Below are positions 8,930-17,760 of a stretch of 64,000 nucleotides of DNA, piece after piece. Position numbers and translations under genes: made by a program. The stretch covers positions 1,798,001 through 1,862,000 of the forward strand of contig NZ_WBJY01000001.1 of assembly GCF_008831085.1 (NCBI RefSeq), read 5' to 3'. Source of the stretch: Pseudoclavibacter endophyticus (GTDB lineage: Bacteria > Actinomycetota > Actinomycetes > Actinomycetales > Microbacteriaceae). Every line of letters begins with the position of its first letter. Position 1 is the stretch's first letter. The notes below the pieces were generated by a model. That model ran no database searches. It was not told where the DNA came from and worked only from the letters and a program-made list of their open reading frames with translations.

Positions 8930-9958
8930 ATGAATGACAAGATCGTTCGCGTCGCCGCAGTGCACGCCGCAGCCCCCTTCCTCGACCTGACCGCGGGTCT
9001 CGAGAAGACCCGAGAGGCGATTTTCGAAGCCGGCCGGGGAGGCGCCAAGATCGTCGTCTTTCCCGAGACCTTCCTTCCGGGCTATCCCCACTGGATCTGG
9101 TCGCACACCCCGAAGTATGCGGCACCCCTTTTCGCTCGCCTCTTCGAGAACGCGCTCGAACTGCCGAGTCCCGAGTCGCGCGCCATCGGAGACGCCGCCC
9201 GCGAAGCGGGTGTCTGGGTCGTCTTGGGCACCGATGAACGCGACGGCGGCACGCTGTACAACACCCAGGCGTACTTCAGCCCAGACGGACGCCTCGTGGC
9301 GCGTCACCGGAAACTGCACCCCACCAACGCCGAACGAACCGTCTGGGGGCGCGGTGATGGGCGCGACGTCTTCGTCGTCGACACGGGTTTCGCTCGCCTC
9401 GGCGGCCTGATCTGCTTCGAGCACAGCATGGATCTCGCGAAGTACGCCCTTGCCACCCTCGGCGAGCAGATTCACGTCGCGTCGTGGCCCGCGATCAACG
9501 CGACGCACGCCGACCCGAACGCCGGTGACTTCGATCACTACTCCACGACGCTCGCACAGGCACATGCGATCTGCGCGCAGACCTACGTCGTCGTCTCACA
9601 GGGCATGATCACGCAGGAGATCATCGACACGCTCGAGATTCCGGACGGACCGGAGGCGCCGACGCTCGGCGGTGGCCTCAGCGGATTCATCGGACCGAAC
9701 GGTCAGTGGCTCAACGATCCGCACCGCGACACGGAGGCCATTGTCTTCGGCGATCTTGACCTTGGCATCATCCCGTTCGCCAAGTTCTTCGCTGACGGTG
9801 CGGGCCACTACGCACGACCGGATGTCTTCCGCTTCGGCATTGACCGCACGCCGCAGACCCCGCTCACGAATCAGTCGGTCGCCAATGTCGAGCCTCTCAC
9901 GAGAGAGCCCGACCACGGAGCCGAACCCATCGGGCGCGTCCTCAGCGTTCGCGACTGA
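8930..9958 (+). CDS. Nitrilase (carbon-nitrogen hydrolase family)
   Basis: Hydrolyses a nitrile to the carboxylic acid and ammonia. The 342-residue protein has the catalytic triad Glu46 (FPETFLPGYP), Lys128 (HRKLHPT) and Cys162 (GGLICFEHSMDLAKYAL). It also has the long insertions and WP.....HA..G block typical of true nitrilases rather than amidases. The nucleophile context is C-F-E-H, where most nitrilases have C-W-E. The ATG at 8930 is chosen because the protein then begins at the first beta strand (IVRVAAVHAA) and a TANNNT box lies 7 nt upstream. Substrate range cannot be read from the sequence. It follows a likely AraC-type regulator. Confidence 0.9.
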   Translation: MNDKIVRVAAVHAAAPFLDLTAGLEKTREAIFEAGRGGAKIVVFPETFLPGYPHWIWSHTPKYAAPLFARLFENALELPSPESRAIGDAAREAGVWVVLGTDERDGGTLYNTQAYFSPDGRLVARHRKLHPTNAERTVWGRGDGRDVFVVDTGFARLGGLICFEHSMDLAKYALATLGEQIHVASWPAINATHADPNAGDFDHYSTTLAQAHAICAQTYVVVSQGMITQEIIDTLEIPDGPEAPTLGGGLSGFIGPNGQWLNDPHRDTEAIVFGDLDLGIIPFAKFFADGAGHYARPDVFRFGIDRTPQTPLTNQSVANVEPLTREPDHGAEPIGRVLSVRD

Positions 9959-10043
9959 GGCCTTTGCCGCCCGCGTTTTCGTCGGACGGTCGCGGCGGTG
10001 CCGTCGGAGCGCGCCCTCAAGGAAGCGCCCTCAGGCGGTGTTG

Positions 10044-10640
10044 CTATGCGACGCCACGGGCGCGCAGCGCGTCGGCGAGCTCGTCGGCGTGCTTGAGGCT
10101 CAGCACGAGCATGGGAACGACGAAGGCGCGAAGCCGCAGCCTCCCGGTTCGCGCACGCTGCGCATCCAGCAGTTGCCGCGACAGTGAGGCGAGCACGGGG
10201 ATCGTGGTGACGGCGAGCGCGATCGTGAGACTGACCTGCGCGGTCGGCACCCCGATCCGCTCGAGCGGGGAGAGCATGGCAGTCAGCGTGTCGAGCAGTT
10301 CGCTCATCGGCGTCGTGAGGGTCAGCAGTGCAGCGAGCAGCACCACCAGGGTGACGCGCAGCGTATTCGCGAGGGCCTCCGGAATCGGCAGGAACACGAG
10401 TTGCGAGGCAACCAGCAGCAGCACGAGCCATCGGATGCCGACCATCTGCCGACCGAGCTCGCGCCAGCCGAGTCCCGCGACGAGGAACCCGACGACGACT
10501 GCGGCCGCCGCCCCGCCGAGCCCCGGCCACCACGCACCGAAGAACGAGATCGCGACCGCGATCGCCGCGAGACCAGCCAGCTTGACCCACGCGGGGGAGC
10601 GGTGGAGCGGCGAGGTGCCGGCCCGGTAGAGGGCGATCAC
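10044..10640 (-). CDS. bioN: Biotin ECF transporter transmembrane subunit BioN (EcfT/CbiQ family)
   Basis: Energy-coupling T subunit linking the ATPase to the substrate-binding protein BioY. The 198-residue protein has four to five hydrophobic segments in the N-terminal two thirds. Towards the C-terminus it has two short Ala-Arg-Xaa motifs (DAQRARTG and DALRARGVA), the coupling motifs of EcfT proteins. The GTG start overlaps the bioM stop (GTGA), so it is the last gene of bioY-bioM-bioN. Confidence 0.9.
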   Translation of the reverse strand: MIALYRAGTSPLHRSPAWVKLAGLAAIAVAISFFGAWWPGLGGAAAAVVVGFLVAGLGWRELGRQMVGIRWLVLLLVASQLVFLPIPEALANTLRVTLVVLLAALLTLTTPMSELLDTLTAMLSPLERIGVPTAQVSLTIALAVTTIPVLASLSRQLLDAQRARTGRLRLRAFVVPMLVLSLKHADELADALRARGVA

Positions 10641-11383
10641 GGGCCGCCGCCGTCTCCGCCACGGTCAGGATGCTGGTGGGCGTCGATCGAATCGAGTTCC
10701 GCCTCGTAGGCGGCGATCTCGGCGGCGGGGTCGCCGACCGAGGCGAGGGTGCCGCCGCGGAAGCGCAGTGCGACGTCGCAGCGGGCCGCGAGGGCCAGGT
10801 CGTGGGTTACGAGTACGACGGGTGGCGTGGCCGGGTCGAGCAGCAGGCGCGCGATCCGTCTGGCGTTCGCGCCGTCGAGATAGGCGGTGGGCTCGTCGGC
10901 CACGAGGAAGGTCGGCTCGGCGACGAGCACCGCGGCAACGGCGAGCAGCTGCTTCTGCCCGCCCGAGAGGGTGTGCGCCGCTGCGTCTCGCAGCTCGGTG
11001 ATCCCGACACGGGCGAGGGCGTCGTCGACACGCACCGGGATCTCGCGCCGGTGAACGCCGCGTCCCTTGAGCGTGAAAGCGACGTCTTCGGCCACGGTCG
11101 GCATGATGATCTGCACGTCGGGATTGCTGAACAGCAGTCCGCTCGCGCGTCGCAACGACGCTGCATCATCCACCGCGTCGAAGCCCGCCACGCGAAGCGA
11201 ACCCCGCGTCGGCGCAACGAGACCTGTCGCGAGGCGCGCGAACGTCGTCTTGCCCGACCCGTTCGCGCCGATGACGGCGATACTGGCCGCCTCGACCGAG
11301 GCCGTGACATCCCGCAGGATCGTCGCCTCGCCGACCGTGAGCCCGAGCTCCCTCGCGTCGAGGCGAAGCAGGCCCGCCGTCAC
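10637..11383 (-). CDS. bioM: Biotin ECF transporter ATP-binding protein BioM
   Basis: ABC ATPase of the biotin importer, 248 residues. Walker A GANGSGKTTF lies near residue 32, the ECF-type Q-loop region SNPDVQIIMPTVAEDVAF near 80, the signature LSGGQKQLLAVAAVLV near 135, and Walker B FLVADEPTAYLD near 156. The start is GTG at 11383, overlapping the bioY stop (GTGA); a much longer in-frame extension upstream is an antisense artefact. Position between bioY and bioN gives the specific assignment. Confidence 0.92.
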   Translation of the reverse strand: MTAGLLRLDARELGLTVGEATILRDVTASVEAASIAVIGANGSGKTTFARLATGLVAPTRGSLRVAGFDAVDDAASLRRASGLLFSNPDVQIIMPTVAEDVAFTLKGRGVHRREIPVRVDDALARVGITELRDAAAHTLSGGQKQLLAVAAVLVAEPTFLVADEPTAYLDGANARRIARLLLDPATPPVVLVTHDLALAARCDVALRFRGGTLASVGDPAAEIAAYEAELDSIDAHQHPDRGGDGGGP

Positions 11384-12078
11384 ACCCGCGCCTCGCCGCG
11401 TGGACCCGGGTCGTGGCCACCAGGGGTCGTGCCGCTGCGCTCGCGCGCGCCCGCGCCGCGGGCGGCGCTCGGTGCGACCTCGCCGAACGCCCGCGGATAG
11501 GCGCGCCAGAGGGCCTGCACGACGACGACGGTGACGACGACCTTCACGAGGTCGCCCGGCAGGAAGACGAGCGACGACAGCGCGGTCTCGCCGAGTCCGA
11601 GTCCCGTGACGAGCGACTGCACGGGGATGCCGAACAGGTAGATGACGCCGATGCCGCCGACGACGCCCGCGATCGCCGTGCGCCACCATCGCGGCCTCGT
11701 CGACCCGGCGCGTGCGATGAGTCCGATGACGATGGCGCCGACCAGCCAGCCGATGAAGTACCCGGCGGTCGGTCCGACGAACACGCCGAGGCCGCCGCGG
11801 CCGCCGGAGAGGATCGGCAGGCCGACGGCGACGAGCACCTGCACGGTCGCGATCGACGCGGCGCCGCGCCACGGGCCGAGCACGGCTCCCGCGAGCATGA
11901 CGCCGAGCGTCTGCGCGGTGATCGGCACGGCCCCGCCGAACAGCGGAATCGGACCCGGAAGCCCGAGCACGGCGATCAGGGCGGCGAAGACGGCGATGCG
12001 GGTGAGGTCGCTCGCCTCGAAGCTGCGCCGGCGTCGGGGCGAACGGGTTGGAGTCGATGGGGCGGATGCTGCAGTCAC
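11380..12078 (-). CDS. bioY: Biotin transporter substrate-binding component BioY
   Basis: S component of the biotin ECF transporter, an integral membrane protein that binds biotin directly. The 232-residue product shows the BioY pattern FGGAVPITAQTLGVMLAGAVLG-P (residues near 47-70), a Gly-rich GRGGLGVFVGPTAGYFIGW segment, and six hydrophobic helices. The C-terminal 30 residues are hydrophilic and not conserved. It heads a translationally coupled operon with bioM and bioN. It is divergent from a TetR regulator, with a palindrome in the intergenic region that is a probable operator. Confidence 0.93.
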   Translation of the reverse strand: MTAASAPSTPTRSPRRRRSFEASDLTRIAVFAALIAVLGLPGPIPLFGGAVPITAQTLGVMLAGAVLGPWRGAASIATVQVLVAVGLPILSGGRGGLGVFVGPTAGYFIGWLVGAIVIGLIARAGSTRPRWWRTAIAGVVGGIGVIYLFGIPVQSLVTGLGLGETALSSLVFLPGDLVKVVVTVVVVQALWRAYPRAFGEVAPSAARGAGARERSGTTPGGHDPGPRGEARV

Positions 12079-12132
12079 GTCGGTCGGGTCTCATTCGGTT
12101 CTGGCGGGCCGCCCACGGCGGCTGCAGGGCGG

Positions 12133-12159
12133 ACGCACCTGAACAGTGTTCAGGTGCGT
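12133..12159. promoter_or_regulatory. 27-bp palindromic operator, probable BioQ-type site
   Basis: Perfect inverted repeat with 12-bp arms (12133-12144 and 12148-12159) and a 3-nt AGT spacer, lying between divergent bioY and the TetR gene. Its centre is TGAAC-N3-GTTCA. This closely resembles the TGAAC-N3-GTTAC motif I recall for BioQ, the TetR-type biotin regulator of corynebacteria. A TATACA box at 12170-12175 lies just downstream towards the regulator gene, so binding could block that promoter. That the adjacent TetR protein binds here is inferred. Confidence 0.75.
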
Positions 12160-12219
12160 GCCAACACTCTATACACCGCCGAGCACGGACGCTCGCGAAC
12201 ACCTACGCTTACGAGCACG

Positions 12220-12855
12220 ATGCCCACACGATCAGCGCGCACGCCGCACTCGGAGACCCGCCGGTCGCGCGTCGACGTGGTCACCGTCGCGGAACGCCTG
12301 CTCGATGAGGGCGGCCTTGCCGGCCTCACGATGCGCAACCTCGCGACGACCCTCGGCGTACAGCCGAGCGCGCTCTACTGGCATTTCCCCAACAAACAGG
12401 CGATCCTGGCCGCGGTCGCCGACTCGATCCTCGAACGGGCGGAACCTCCGGACCGGAGCGTTGCTGCCGCGGCGAGCGGCCAGCCGCGCCGCGAGCGTGC
12501 CGAGACGGCCGCCCTCACGCTGCGAGAGGCGCTGTTGGCCACGACCGACGGCGCGGAGGTGGTCGCGAGCACGCTCGCGCTTGACCTGGGGGACCGCCGT
12601 CCCGACGACGCGATCCGCGCCGCGCTCGTCAACGGCGGACGGGCGACGGAACGCGATGCCATCGCCGCGCGCACCATCACGACGTACCTGCTCGGCCACA
12701 CGCAGCACTGGCAGCAGCGTCGCTTCGCCGAGCGGCTCGAGCTCATCGAGCGCTCGCCCGCCGACGAGCGCGCCGAGTTCCTCGAGGGCCTGCGGTTGCT
12801 CCTCGACGGTGCGCTGGCTCACGACGCCGAGCCCAACCCTCCTGCCGTAGACTAG
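12220..12855 (+). CDS. TetR-family regulator, probable biotin repressor BioQ
   Basis: Protein of 211 residues. The N-terminal helix-turn-helix reads GGLAGLTMRNLATTLGVQPS then ALYWHFPNKQAIL (about residues 31-65), the classic TetR form, followed by an all-helical effector domain. The ATG at 12220 is chosen because the HTH then sits at its usual distance from the N-terminus; a much longer upstream frame is antisense to bioY. Its divergent position from bioYMN and the palindrome between them point to biotin control in the manner of corynebacterial BioQ. The name is left off because similarity to BioQ was not measured. Confidence 0.85.
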   Translation: MPTRSARTPHSETRRSRVDVVTVAERLLDEGGLAGLTMRNLATTLGVQPSALYWHFPNKQAILAAVADSILERAEPPDRSVAAAASGQPRRERAETAALTLREALLATTDGAEVVASTLALDLGDRRPDDAIRAALVNGGRATERDAIAARTITTYLLGHTQHWQQRRFAERLELIERSPADERAEFLEGLRLLLDGALAHDAEPNPPAVD

Positions 12856-12957
12856 GGAGGTTGCGCGTCGCCATTCCGAAGGCGACCGCGCAGCGCCGTT
12901 CACCGTCAGCCCGTCACCGCGCCTTCGCGCGAGACCAGTCGTCCACGAGGAGTTTCC

Positions 12958-14559
12958 GTGCTGGCCGTTCATGACCTCGAGATCACCGTGGGCGCGCGCA
13001 CGCTCATGTCGGGCGTGAACTTCCGCGTCGCCGACGGCGACAAGATCGGGCTCGTCGGCCGCAACGGCGCCGGCAAGACGACCATGACGAAGGTGCTCGC
13101 CGGCGAGGGCGTTCCCTCGGGCGGCACGATCGACCGCGGGGGCGAGATCGGCTACCTCCCGCAGGATCCCCGCACCGGCGACCCGGAGATGACGGCGCGC
13201 ACGCGCATCCTGGACGCGCGCGGCCTCGGCGAGGCGCGCGATCAGATGCTCAAGGCCGGCGAGGCCATGGCGGAGGCCGCGACCGACGCCGAGCGCGATC
13301 GTGCCATGAAGGCGTACGGGCGGGCCGACGACCGGTTCCACGCGCTCGGCGGCTATGCGGCCGAGGCGGAGGCGGCCGCAATCTCGAGCAACCTCGCGCT
13401 GCCCGACCGCATCCTCGACCAGCCGTTGAAGACGCTCTCGGGCGGCCAGCGGCGCCGCATCGAGCTCGCGCGCATCCTGTTCTCGGGCGCCGACACGATG
13501 TTGCTCGACGAGCCGACGAACCACCTCGACGCCGACTCGGTCTCGTGGTTGCGCGAGTTCCTCAAGGGCTACTCGGGCGGGCTCATCGTGATCTCGCACG
13601 ATGTCGAGCTCGTGGGCGAGACGGTGAACCGCGTGTTCTACCTCGACGCGAATCGGCAGGCCATCGACATCTACAACATGGGGTGGAAGCACTACCTGCG
13701 CCAGCGCGAGGCCGACGAGGAGCGCCGCAAGAAGGAGCGCGCGAACATCGAGAAGAAGGCGACCGTGCTGCAGCAGCAGGCCGCCAAGTTCGGCGCGAAG
13801 GCCACGAAGGCGACCGCCGCGCACCAGATGCAGCGCCGCGCCGAGAAGATGCTCTCCGGCCTCGAGGACGTTCGTCAGGCCGACCGGGTCGCGAAGCTGC
13901 GCTTTCCGACCCCGGCGCCCTGCGGCCGCACCCCCCTGCGCGCGAGCAACCTCTCGAAGTCGTACGGCTCGCTCGAGATCTTCGCATCGGTCGACCTCGC
14001 CATCGACCGCGGCAGCCGCGTCGTGATCCTGGGCCTCAACGGCGCGGGCAAGACGACGCTGCTGCGGATGCTCGCCGGCGTCGATGACCCCGACACGGGG
14101 CAGATCGAGCCGGGCCACGGCCTGAAGATCGGCTACTACGCCCAGGAGCACGAGACGCTCGACGTCGGACGGAGCGTGCTGCAGAACATGGTGAGCGTCT
14201 CGTCGCACCTCACCGAGACCGAGGCGCGCAAGGTGCTCGGCTCGTTCCTCTTCACGGGCGACGACGTGCACAAGGCCGCCGGTGTGCTCTCCGGCGGCGA
14301 GAAGACGCGCCTCGCGCTCGCCATGCTCGTGGTGTCGAGCGCAAACGTGCTGCTGCTCGACGAGCCGACGAACAACCTCGATCCCGCGAGCCGCGAGCAG
14401 ATCCTCGACGCGCTGAGCCACTACGAGGGATCGGTCGTGCTCGTCAGCCACGATGAGGGCGCGGTCGAGGCGCTGCATCCCGAACGCGTGCTCATCATGC
14501 CGGACGGCGTCGAGGACCACTGGAACCCGGACTACGCCGATCTCATCGCCATGAACTAG
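12958..14559 (+). CDS. ABC-F family ATPase
   Basis: Soluble protein of 533 residues with two ABC domains and no membrane domain, as in the ABC-F translation factors and ribosome-protection proteins. The first domain has GRNGAGKTT (about residue 36), LSGGQRRRIELARILF and LLDEPTNHLD. The second has GLNGAGKTT (about 361), LSGGEKTRLALAMLV and LLDEPTNNLD. The linker (about 240-290) is highly charged and should be the interdomain coiled arm that reaches into the ribosome. The GTG start follows GAGGAG by 5 nt. A homologue (Rv1473) also lies near the suf region in M. tuberculosis. Housekeeping versus antibiotic protection cannot be separated here. Confidence 0.93.
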   Translation: MLAVHDLEITVGARTLMSGVNFRVADGDKIGLVGRNGAGKTTMTKVLAGEGVPSGGTIDRGGEIGYLPQDPRTGDPEMTARTRILDARGLGEARDQMLKAGEAMAEAATDAERDRAMKAYGRADDRFHALGGYAAEAEAAAISSNLALPDRILDQPLKTLSGGQRRRIELARILFSGADTMLLDEPTNHLDADSVSWLREFLKGYSGGLIVISHDVELVGETVNRVFYLDANRQAIDIYNMGWKHYLRQREADEERRKKERANIEKKATVLQQQAAKFGAKATKATAAHQMQRRAEKMLSGLEDVRQADRVAKLRFPTPAPCGRTPLRASNLSKSYGSLEIFASVDLAIDRGSRVVILGLNGAGKTTLLRMLAGVDDPDTGQIEPGHGLKIGYYAQEHETLDVGRSVLQNMVSVSSHLTETEARKVLGSFLFTGDDVHKAAGVLSGGEKTRLALAMLVVSSANVLLLDEPTNNLDPASREQILDALSHYEGSVVLVSHDEGAVEALHPERVLIMPDGVEDHWNPDYADLIAMN

Positions 14560-14745
14560 CGAGCGTGCTCGCGAGCCGCTGCAGCGCATTTCAGACGTGA
14601 CGCTGCCGGTGGCGCGCGGCGCGCTCGCGGGCGCCACGCGCATCCGGTTCATGTCGGGTTCACCGGGGAACCGTCCAGCGGACATCGGCGACCGGGAAGG
14701 TGCACAGGACCCTTCCCTTCCTCCACTGCTCGGGAGATCGCCAGA

Positions 14746-17718
14746 ATGTCCTCAACTCAACTCCGACGCGCTGGCGCGGCGCTGCTGGCCGTTCCTGTGG
14801 CCGCAGGGCTGTTCCTCGGCACGGCACTGCCCGCCGCGGCGGCCGAAACGGCCGACGACGCACAGCCCGACCACCTGGTCCTCACTCCTCCGCAGGACCC
14901 CTCGACCGGCCAGTCGTTCACGTGGCGCACGGGCGCCGACGTGATCGATGGCGCTGTCCACCTCCGCCCCGCCGGCAGCAGCGACGACTGGCAGGTGCAC
15001 GAGGGCTACACGAATGAGCCGCTCGACGGTGAGGACGGCGTGCCCGTGCGGACGCATTCGGTCACCGTGCACGACCTGACGCCCGCCACCGAGTACGAGT
15101 ACTACGTCGGCAACGCCGACGCTCAGAGCGAGACGTGGCGGTTCACGACCGCCTCGGCATCGGCCGACCCGTTCACGTTCCTCTACTTCGGTGACGCCCA
15201 GAACGAGCTCGATACCACCTGGCGCCCGGTCGTCGAAGCCGCCTACGAGCACTACCCCGACGCGGTCGGCACCGTCAACGCGGGCGATCTCATCAATCAC
15301 TCCAACATGGGGGAGTGGACAGAGTGGTTCGACGGCATGGACGGCTACACGCAGACGACGAACGTGATCGCCGCGCCGGGCAACCACGAGTACAGCGACG
15401 ACTCGTTCCTGCGCCACTGGAAGAGCAACTTCGAGTACCCGCCGAACGGCCCCACCTGGTCGGGCAATGAGGGCACGACCGCCGCTGAGCGCCAGGAGGC
15501 GGCCTACCTCGCCCACATGGCCGAGGTGATCGACGAGACGGCCTACTTCATCGACTACCAGGGTGTGCGGTTCATCACCCTCAACGCGAGCCGCAGCCAG
15601 GCTCGTGACCTGTTCACGCCGGACAATCTGCCCGCGTGCCTCATCGGTTGTCCCAACCCCACGCAGCTGTGGATCGACATGCAGGGTCAGTGGCTCGACG
15701 AGGTGCTCGCGACGAATCCCGGCAAGTGGTCGGTCGCGACCTTCCACCAGCCGGTCTTCTCGACCGCGATCGGCCGTGATGAGCGTGACCTGCGCGAGGC
15801 GTGGCTGCCCGTGTTCCAAAGCCGCAACATCGACCTCGTGCTCATGGGGCACGACCACACGTACGCCCGCGGCTACGTGAACACCGACGCCACGAGCACG
15901 CCGGGCGTAACCACCGGCCCCGTCTACGCCGTGTCGGTCGCCGGCCCGAAGTACTACGACCAGCAGCCCGAAGGCCACAACGTGTGGACCCAGAATGGCG
16001 CAACGCAGGTCGCGCGCGCGGGACAAACGTCCACCTTCCAGGGCGTCACGGTCGACGGTGACACGCTGCGCTATGAATCGGTCGTCGCCGCAAAGTGGAA
16101 CGGCGAGGAAGCGTCGACGACGGATGTTCCCGTCGGCGGCGTGCTCGACGCCTTCACCATCACGAAGCGCGACGACGGCACGAAGTACGTCACGGAGGAC
16201 GGTGTCGCGGTTCCCGGTGAGGACGACGCGCCCACGCCGGTCGACCCTGAGGAGCCGATCGAGGAGGAGCCAGCCCAGGAGCCCGCTGACGCCCCGCTGG
16301 GGCACAGTGTCGTCGGCTCGCTCGACGCGACCGCGCCCGCCGAGCTTGCCGCCAGCGCGTTCGACCCCGCCAACGGCGTCCTCTACGTCGCCCGCAGCAC
16401 CGAGGCCGGCCGTATCGAGGCCATCGACGTCGATACCGACGAGGTCGTCCGCTCGTTCGAGGTGGGCGCCCCGGTGACCGCGATGTCGTACAGCTCGGCG
16501 GAGGGTGGGCTGCTCGTCATCGGTTTCGGCGACGAGCAGACCGGCTTCGGCGCCAACGGCTACTCGACGAACCCGTCATCGTTCGGTACCCCATACCTCG
16601 ACGACCACATCCCGATGCCCTCGCGCATCGTGGGTGCCGGCGTCGACGGTGGCAGCGCCATGGCGTACTTCGCCCTGGACATCGGCGCCATCGCGGCCGT
16701 CGACGTCGACGCCGGCGCGCTGGCGGGGCAAATTCCGGTCGCCCCGGGAATCCGCAGCCTGCGCATCGACGAGGCCACGGGCAACCTCTACGTCGTGGTC
16801 GATGACGGTGAGCGGAGCGACCTTCACATCATCTCGTCCAGGGGCGCAGAACCGACCCAGATCGACGTGATCGCGCTCGAGGCCGGCGCGAGCGGCGTCG
16901 ATATCGACGTGGATGCCGGGCTCGCGTACGTCAGCCACGCGGGCGAGACGTCGGGCGGCATCAGCGTCGTCGACGTGCGCACGGGTGAAGTGACGCGCGA
17001 AGACGACGCCGAGTTCGGGCAGGACCTGCGCTCGATCGCCGTCGAGCCCGCCCGCGGCCTTATCTACGGCGTCAGCGGCGCGGGCGAGCCGAGCCCGATC
17101 GTCGTCATCGGTCGCTGGCAAGCGCCCCGCGTGCTGACCTCGCCTGAGCCCTCGACGCTCGAGTACGGCGACGCCACGACGCTGGACGCGAGCGCCTGGG
17201 CGGTTCCGGCGGCCGATGTGCGCTGGGAGTCGCGAACACCCGGCGGCGAGTGGGCGCCACTCGACGATCCGGGCAAGGCCATCAACGCTGACCTCACCGC
17301 ATCGGCGACCATCGAAGTCGCGCCTGCCACGACAACGCAGTACCGCGCCGTGTTCGTGAGCGTCATTGACGGCGAGGAGTACACGACGGCGAGCGGCACG
17401 GCGACCGTGACCGTGACTGGCGCGCCGACGCCGACGCCGACGGACGGAACGGACGGGCCCGGCGAGACCGATGGGCCTGGGGAAACCGACGGGCCTGGCC
17501 GACCCGGCGAGTCGGAGCAGCCCGGTGAGACGGGCGACCCCGGTGCGACTGGCGACCCCGGTGCGACGGGCGAGCCTGGCCAGACGGCAGGCCCGTCGGC
17601 CGACAGTGACGACCTCGCCGCGACCGGCGGAGATTCCGTCGCCCCGTTCGTCGCCGTGGCGGGCGCCCTGCTCGTCGCCGGCGTCGCGCTGTTCCTCGCC
17701 CGACGCCGGCGAGCGTAG
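14746..17718 (+). CDS. Secreted, wall-anchored metallophosphoesterase with beta-propeller-like repeats
   Basis: Multidomain surface protein of 990 residues. A signal peptide (cleavage near Ala33) leads to a purple-acid-phosphatase-like N-terminal fibronectin domain (about 44-140). The metallophosphoesterase domain carries metal-binding motifs GDAQ (Asp150), AGD (Asp181), GNHE (213-216), H334 and GHDH (368-371). Residues 520-800 contain repeats of the YVAR/IDVDT type, resembling a YVTN beta-propeller. An Ig-like region (about 805-900), a Gly/Pro/Thr/Glu repeat linker (about 905-950), the sorting signal LAATG (957-961), a hydrophobic helix and an Arg cluster follow. The LAxTG motif suits a class E sortase. 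Substrate unknown; phosphate scavenging is plausible. GGGAG precedes the ATG. Confidence 0.88.
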   Translation: MSSTQLRRAGAALLAVPVAAGLFLGTALPAAAAETADDAQPDHLVLTPPQDPSTGQSFTWRTGADVIDGAVHLRPAGSSDDWQVHEGYTNEPLDGEDGVPVRTHSVTVHDLTPATEYEYYVGNADAQSETWRFTTASASADPFTFLYFGDAQNELDTTWRPVVEAAYEHYPDAVGTVNAGDLINHSNMGEWTEWFDGMDGYTQTTNVIAAPGNHEYSDDSFLRHWKSNFEYPPNGPTWSGNEGTTAAERQEAAYLAHMAEVIDETAYFIDYQGVRFITLNASRSQARDLFTPDNLPACLIGCPNPTQLWIDMQGQWLDEVLATNPGKWSVATFHQPVFSTAIGRDERDLREAWLPVFQSRNIDLVLMGHDHTYARGYVNTDATSTPGVTTGPVYAVSVAGPKYYDQQPEGHNVWTQNGATQVARAGQTSTFQGVTVDGDTLRYESVVAAKWNGEEASTTDVPVGGVLDAFTITKRDDGTKYVTEDGVAVPGEDDAPTPVDPEEPIEEEPAQEPADAPLGHSVVGSLDATAPAELAASAFDPANGVLYVARSTEAGRIEAIDVDTDEVVRSFEVGAPVTAMSYSSAEGGLLVIGFGDEQTGFGANGYSTNPSSFGTPYLDDHIPMPSRIVGAGVDGGSAMAYFALDIGAIAAVDVDAGALAGQIPVAPGIRSLRIDEATGNLYVVVDDGERSDLHIISSRGAEPTQIDVIALEAGASGVDIDVDAGLAYVSHAGETSGGISVVDVRTGEVTREDDAEFGQDLRSIAVEPARGLIYGVSGAGEPSPIVVIGRWQAPRVLTSPEPSTLEYGDATTLDASAWAVPAADVRWESRTPGGEWAPLDDPGKAINADLTASATIEVAPATTTQYRAVFVSVIDGEEYTTASGTATVTVTGAPTPTPTDGTDGPGETDGPGETDGPGRPGESEQPGETGDPGATGDPGATGEPGQTAGPSADSDDLAATGGDSVAPFVAVAGALLVAGVALFLARRRRA
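17533..17568 (+). repeat. 18-bp tandem repeat in the wall-spanning linker
   Basis: Two near-identical 18-bp units (17533-17550, 17551-17568; one difference at the last base) encode Gly-Asp-Pro-Gly-Ala-Thr. Upstream at about 17456-17500, related GPGETD units repeat. The repeats form the extended linker before the LAATG sorting signal. Confidence 0.8.
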
Positions 17719-17727
17719 TCGGCGCCG

Positions 17728-17760
17728 CGGTGCCGTCGCCGCCAGTCGGCGACGGCACCG
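17728..17760. terminator. Terminator hairpin between convergent genes
   Basis: Perfect 14-bp stem (17728-17741 with 17747-17760) with a 5-nt loop, 9 bp after the metallophosphoesterase stop. No U tract follows. It can act in both directions between this gene and the convergent SURF1 operon. Confidence 0.7.

Noticed and set aside
12232..14685. 817-codon open frame on the minus strand across the TetR and ABC-F genes
   Set aside because: Antisense shadow of high-GC coding sequence; the protein is Arg/Ala/Leu/Val-biased without domains, while the plus strand encodes clear TetR and ABC-F proteins.
14752..16305. 517-codon minus-strand open frame over the metallophosphoesterase
   Set aside because: The plus-strand protein has signal peptide, metal motifs and sorting signal; the antisense frame has none.
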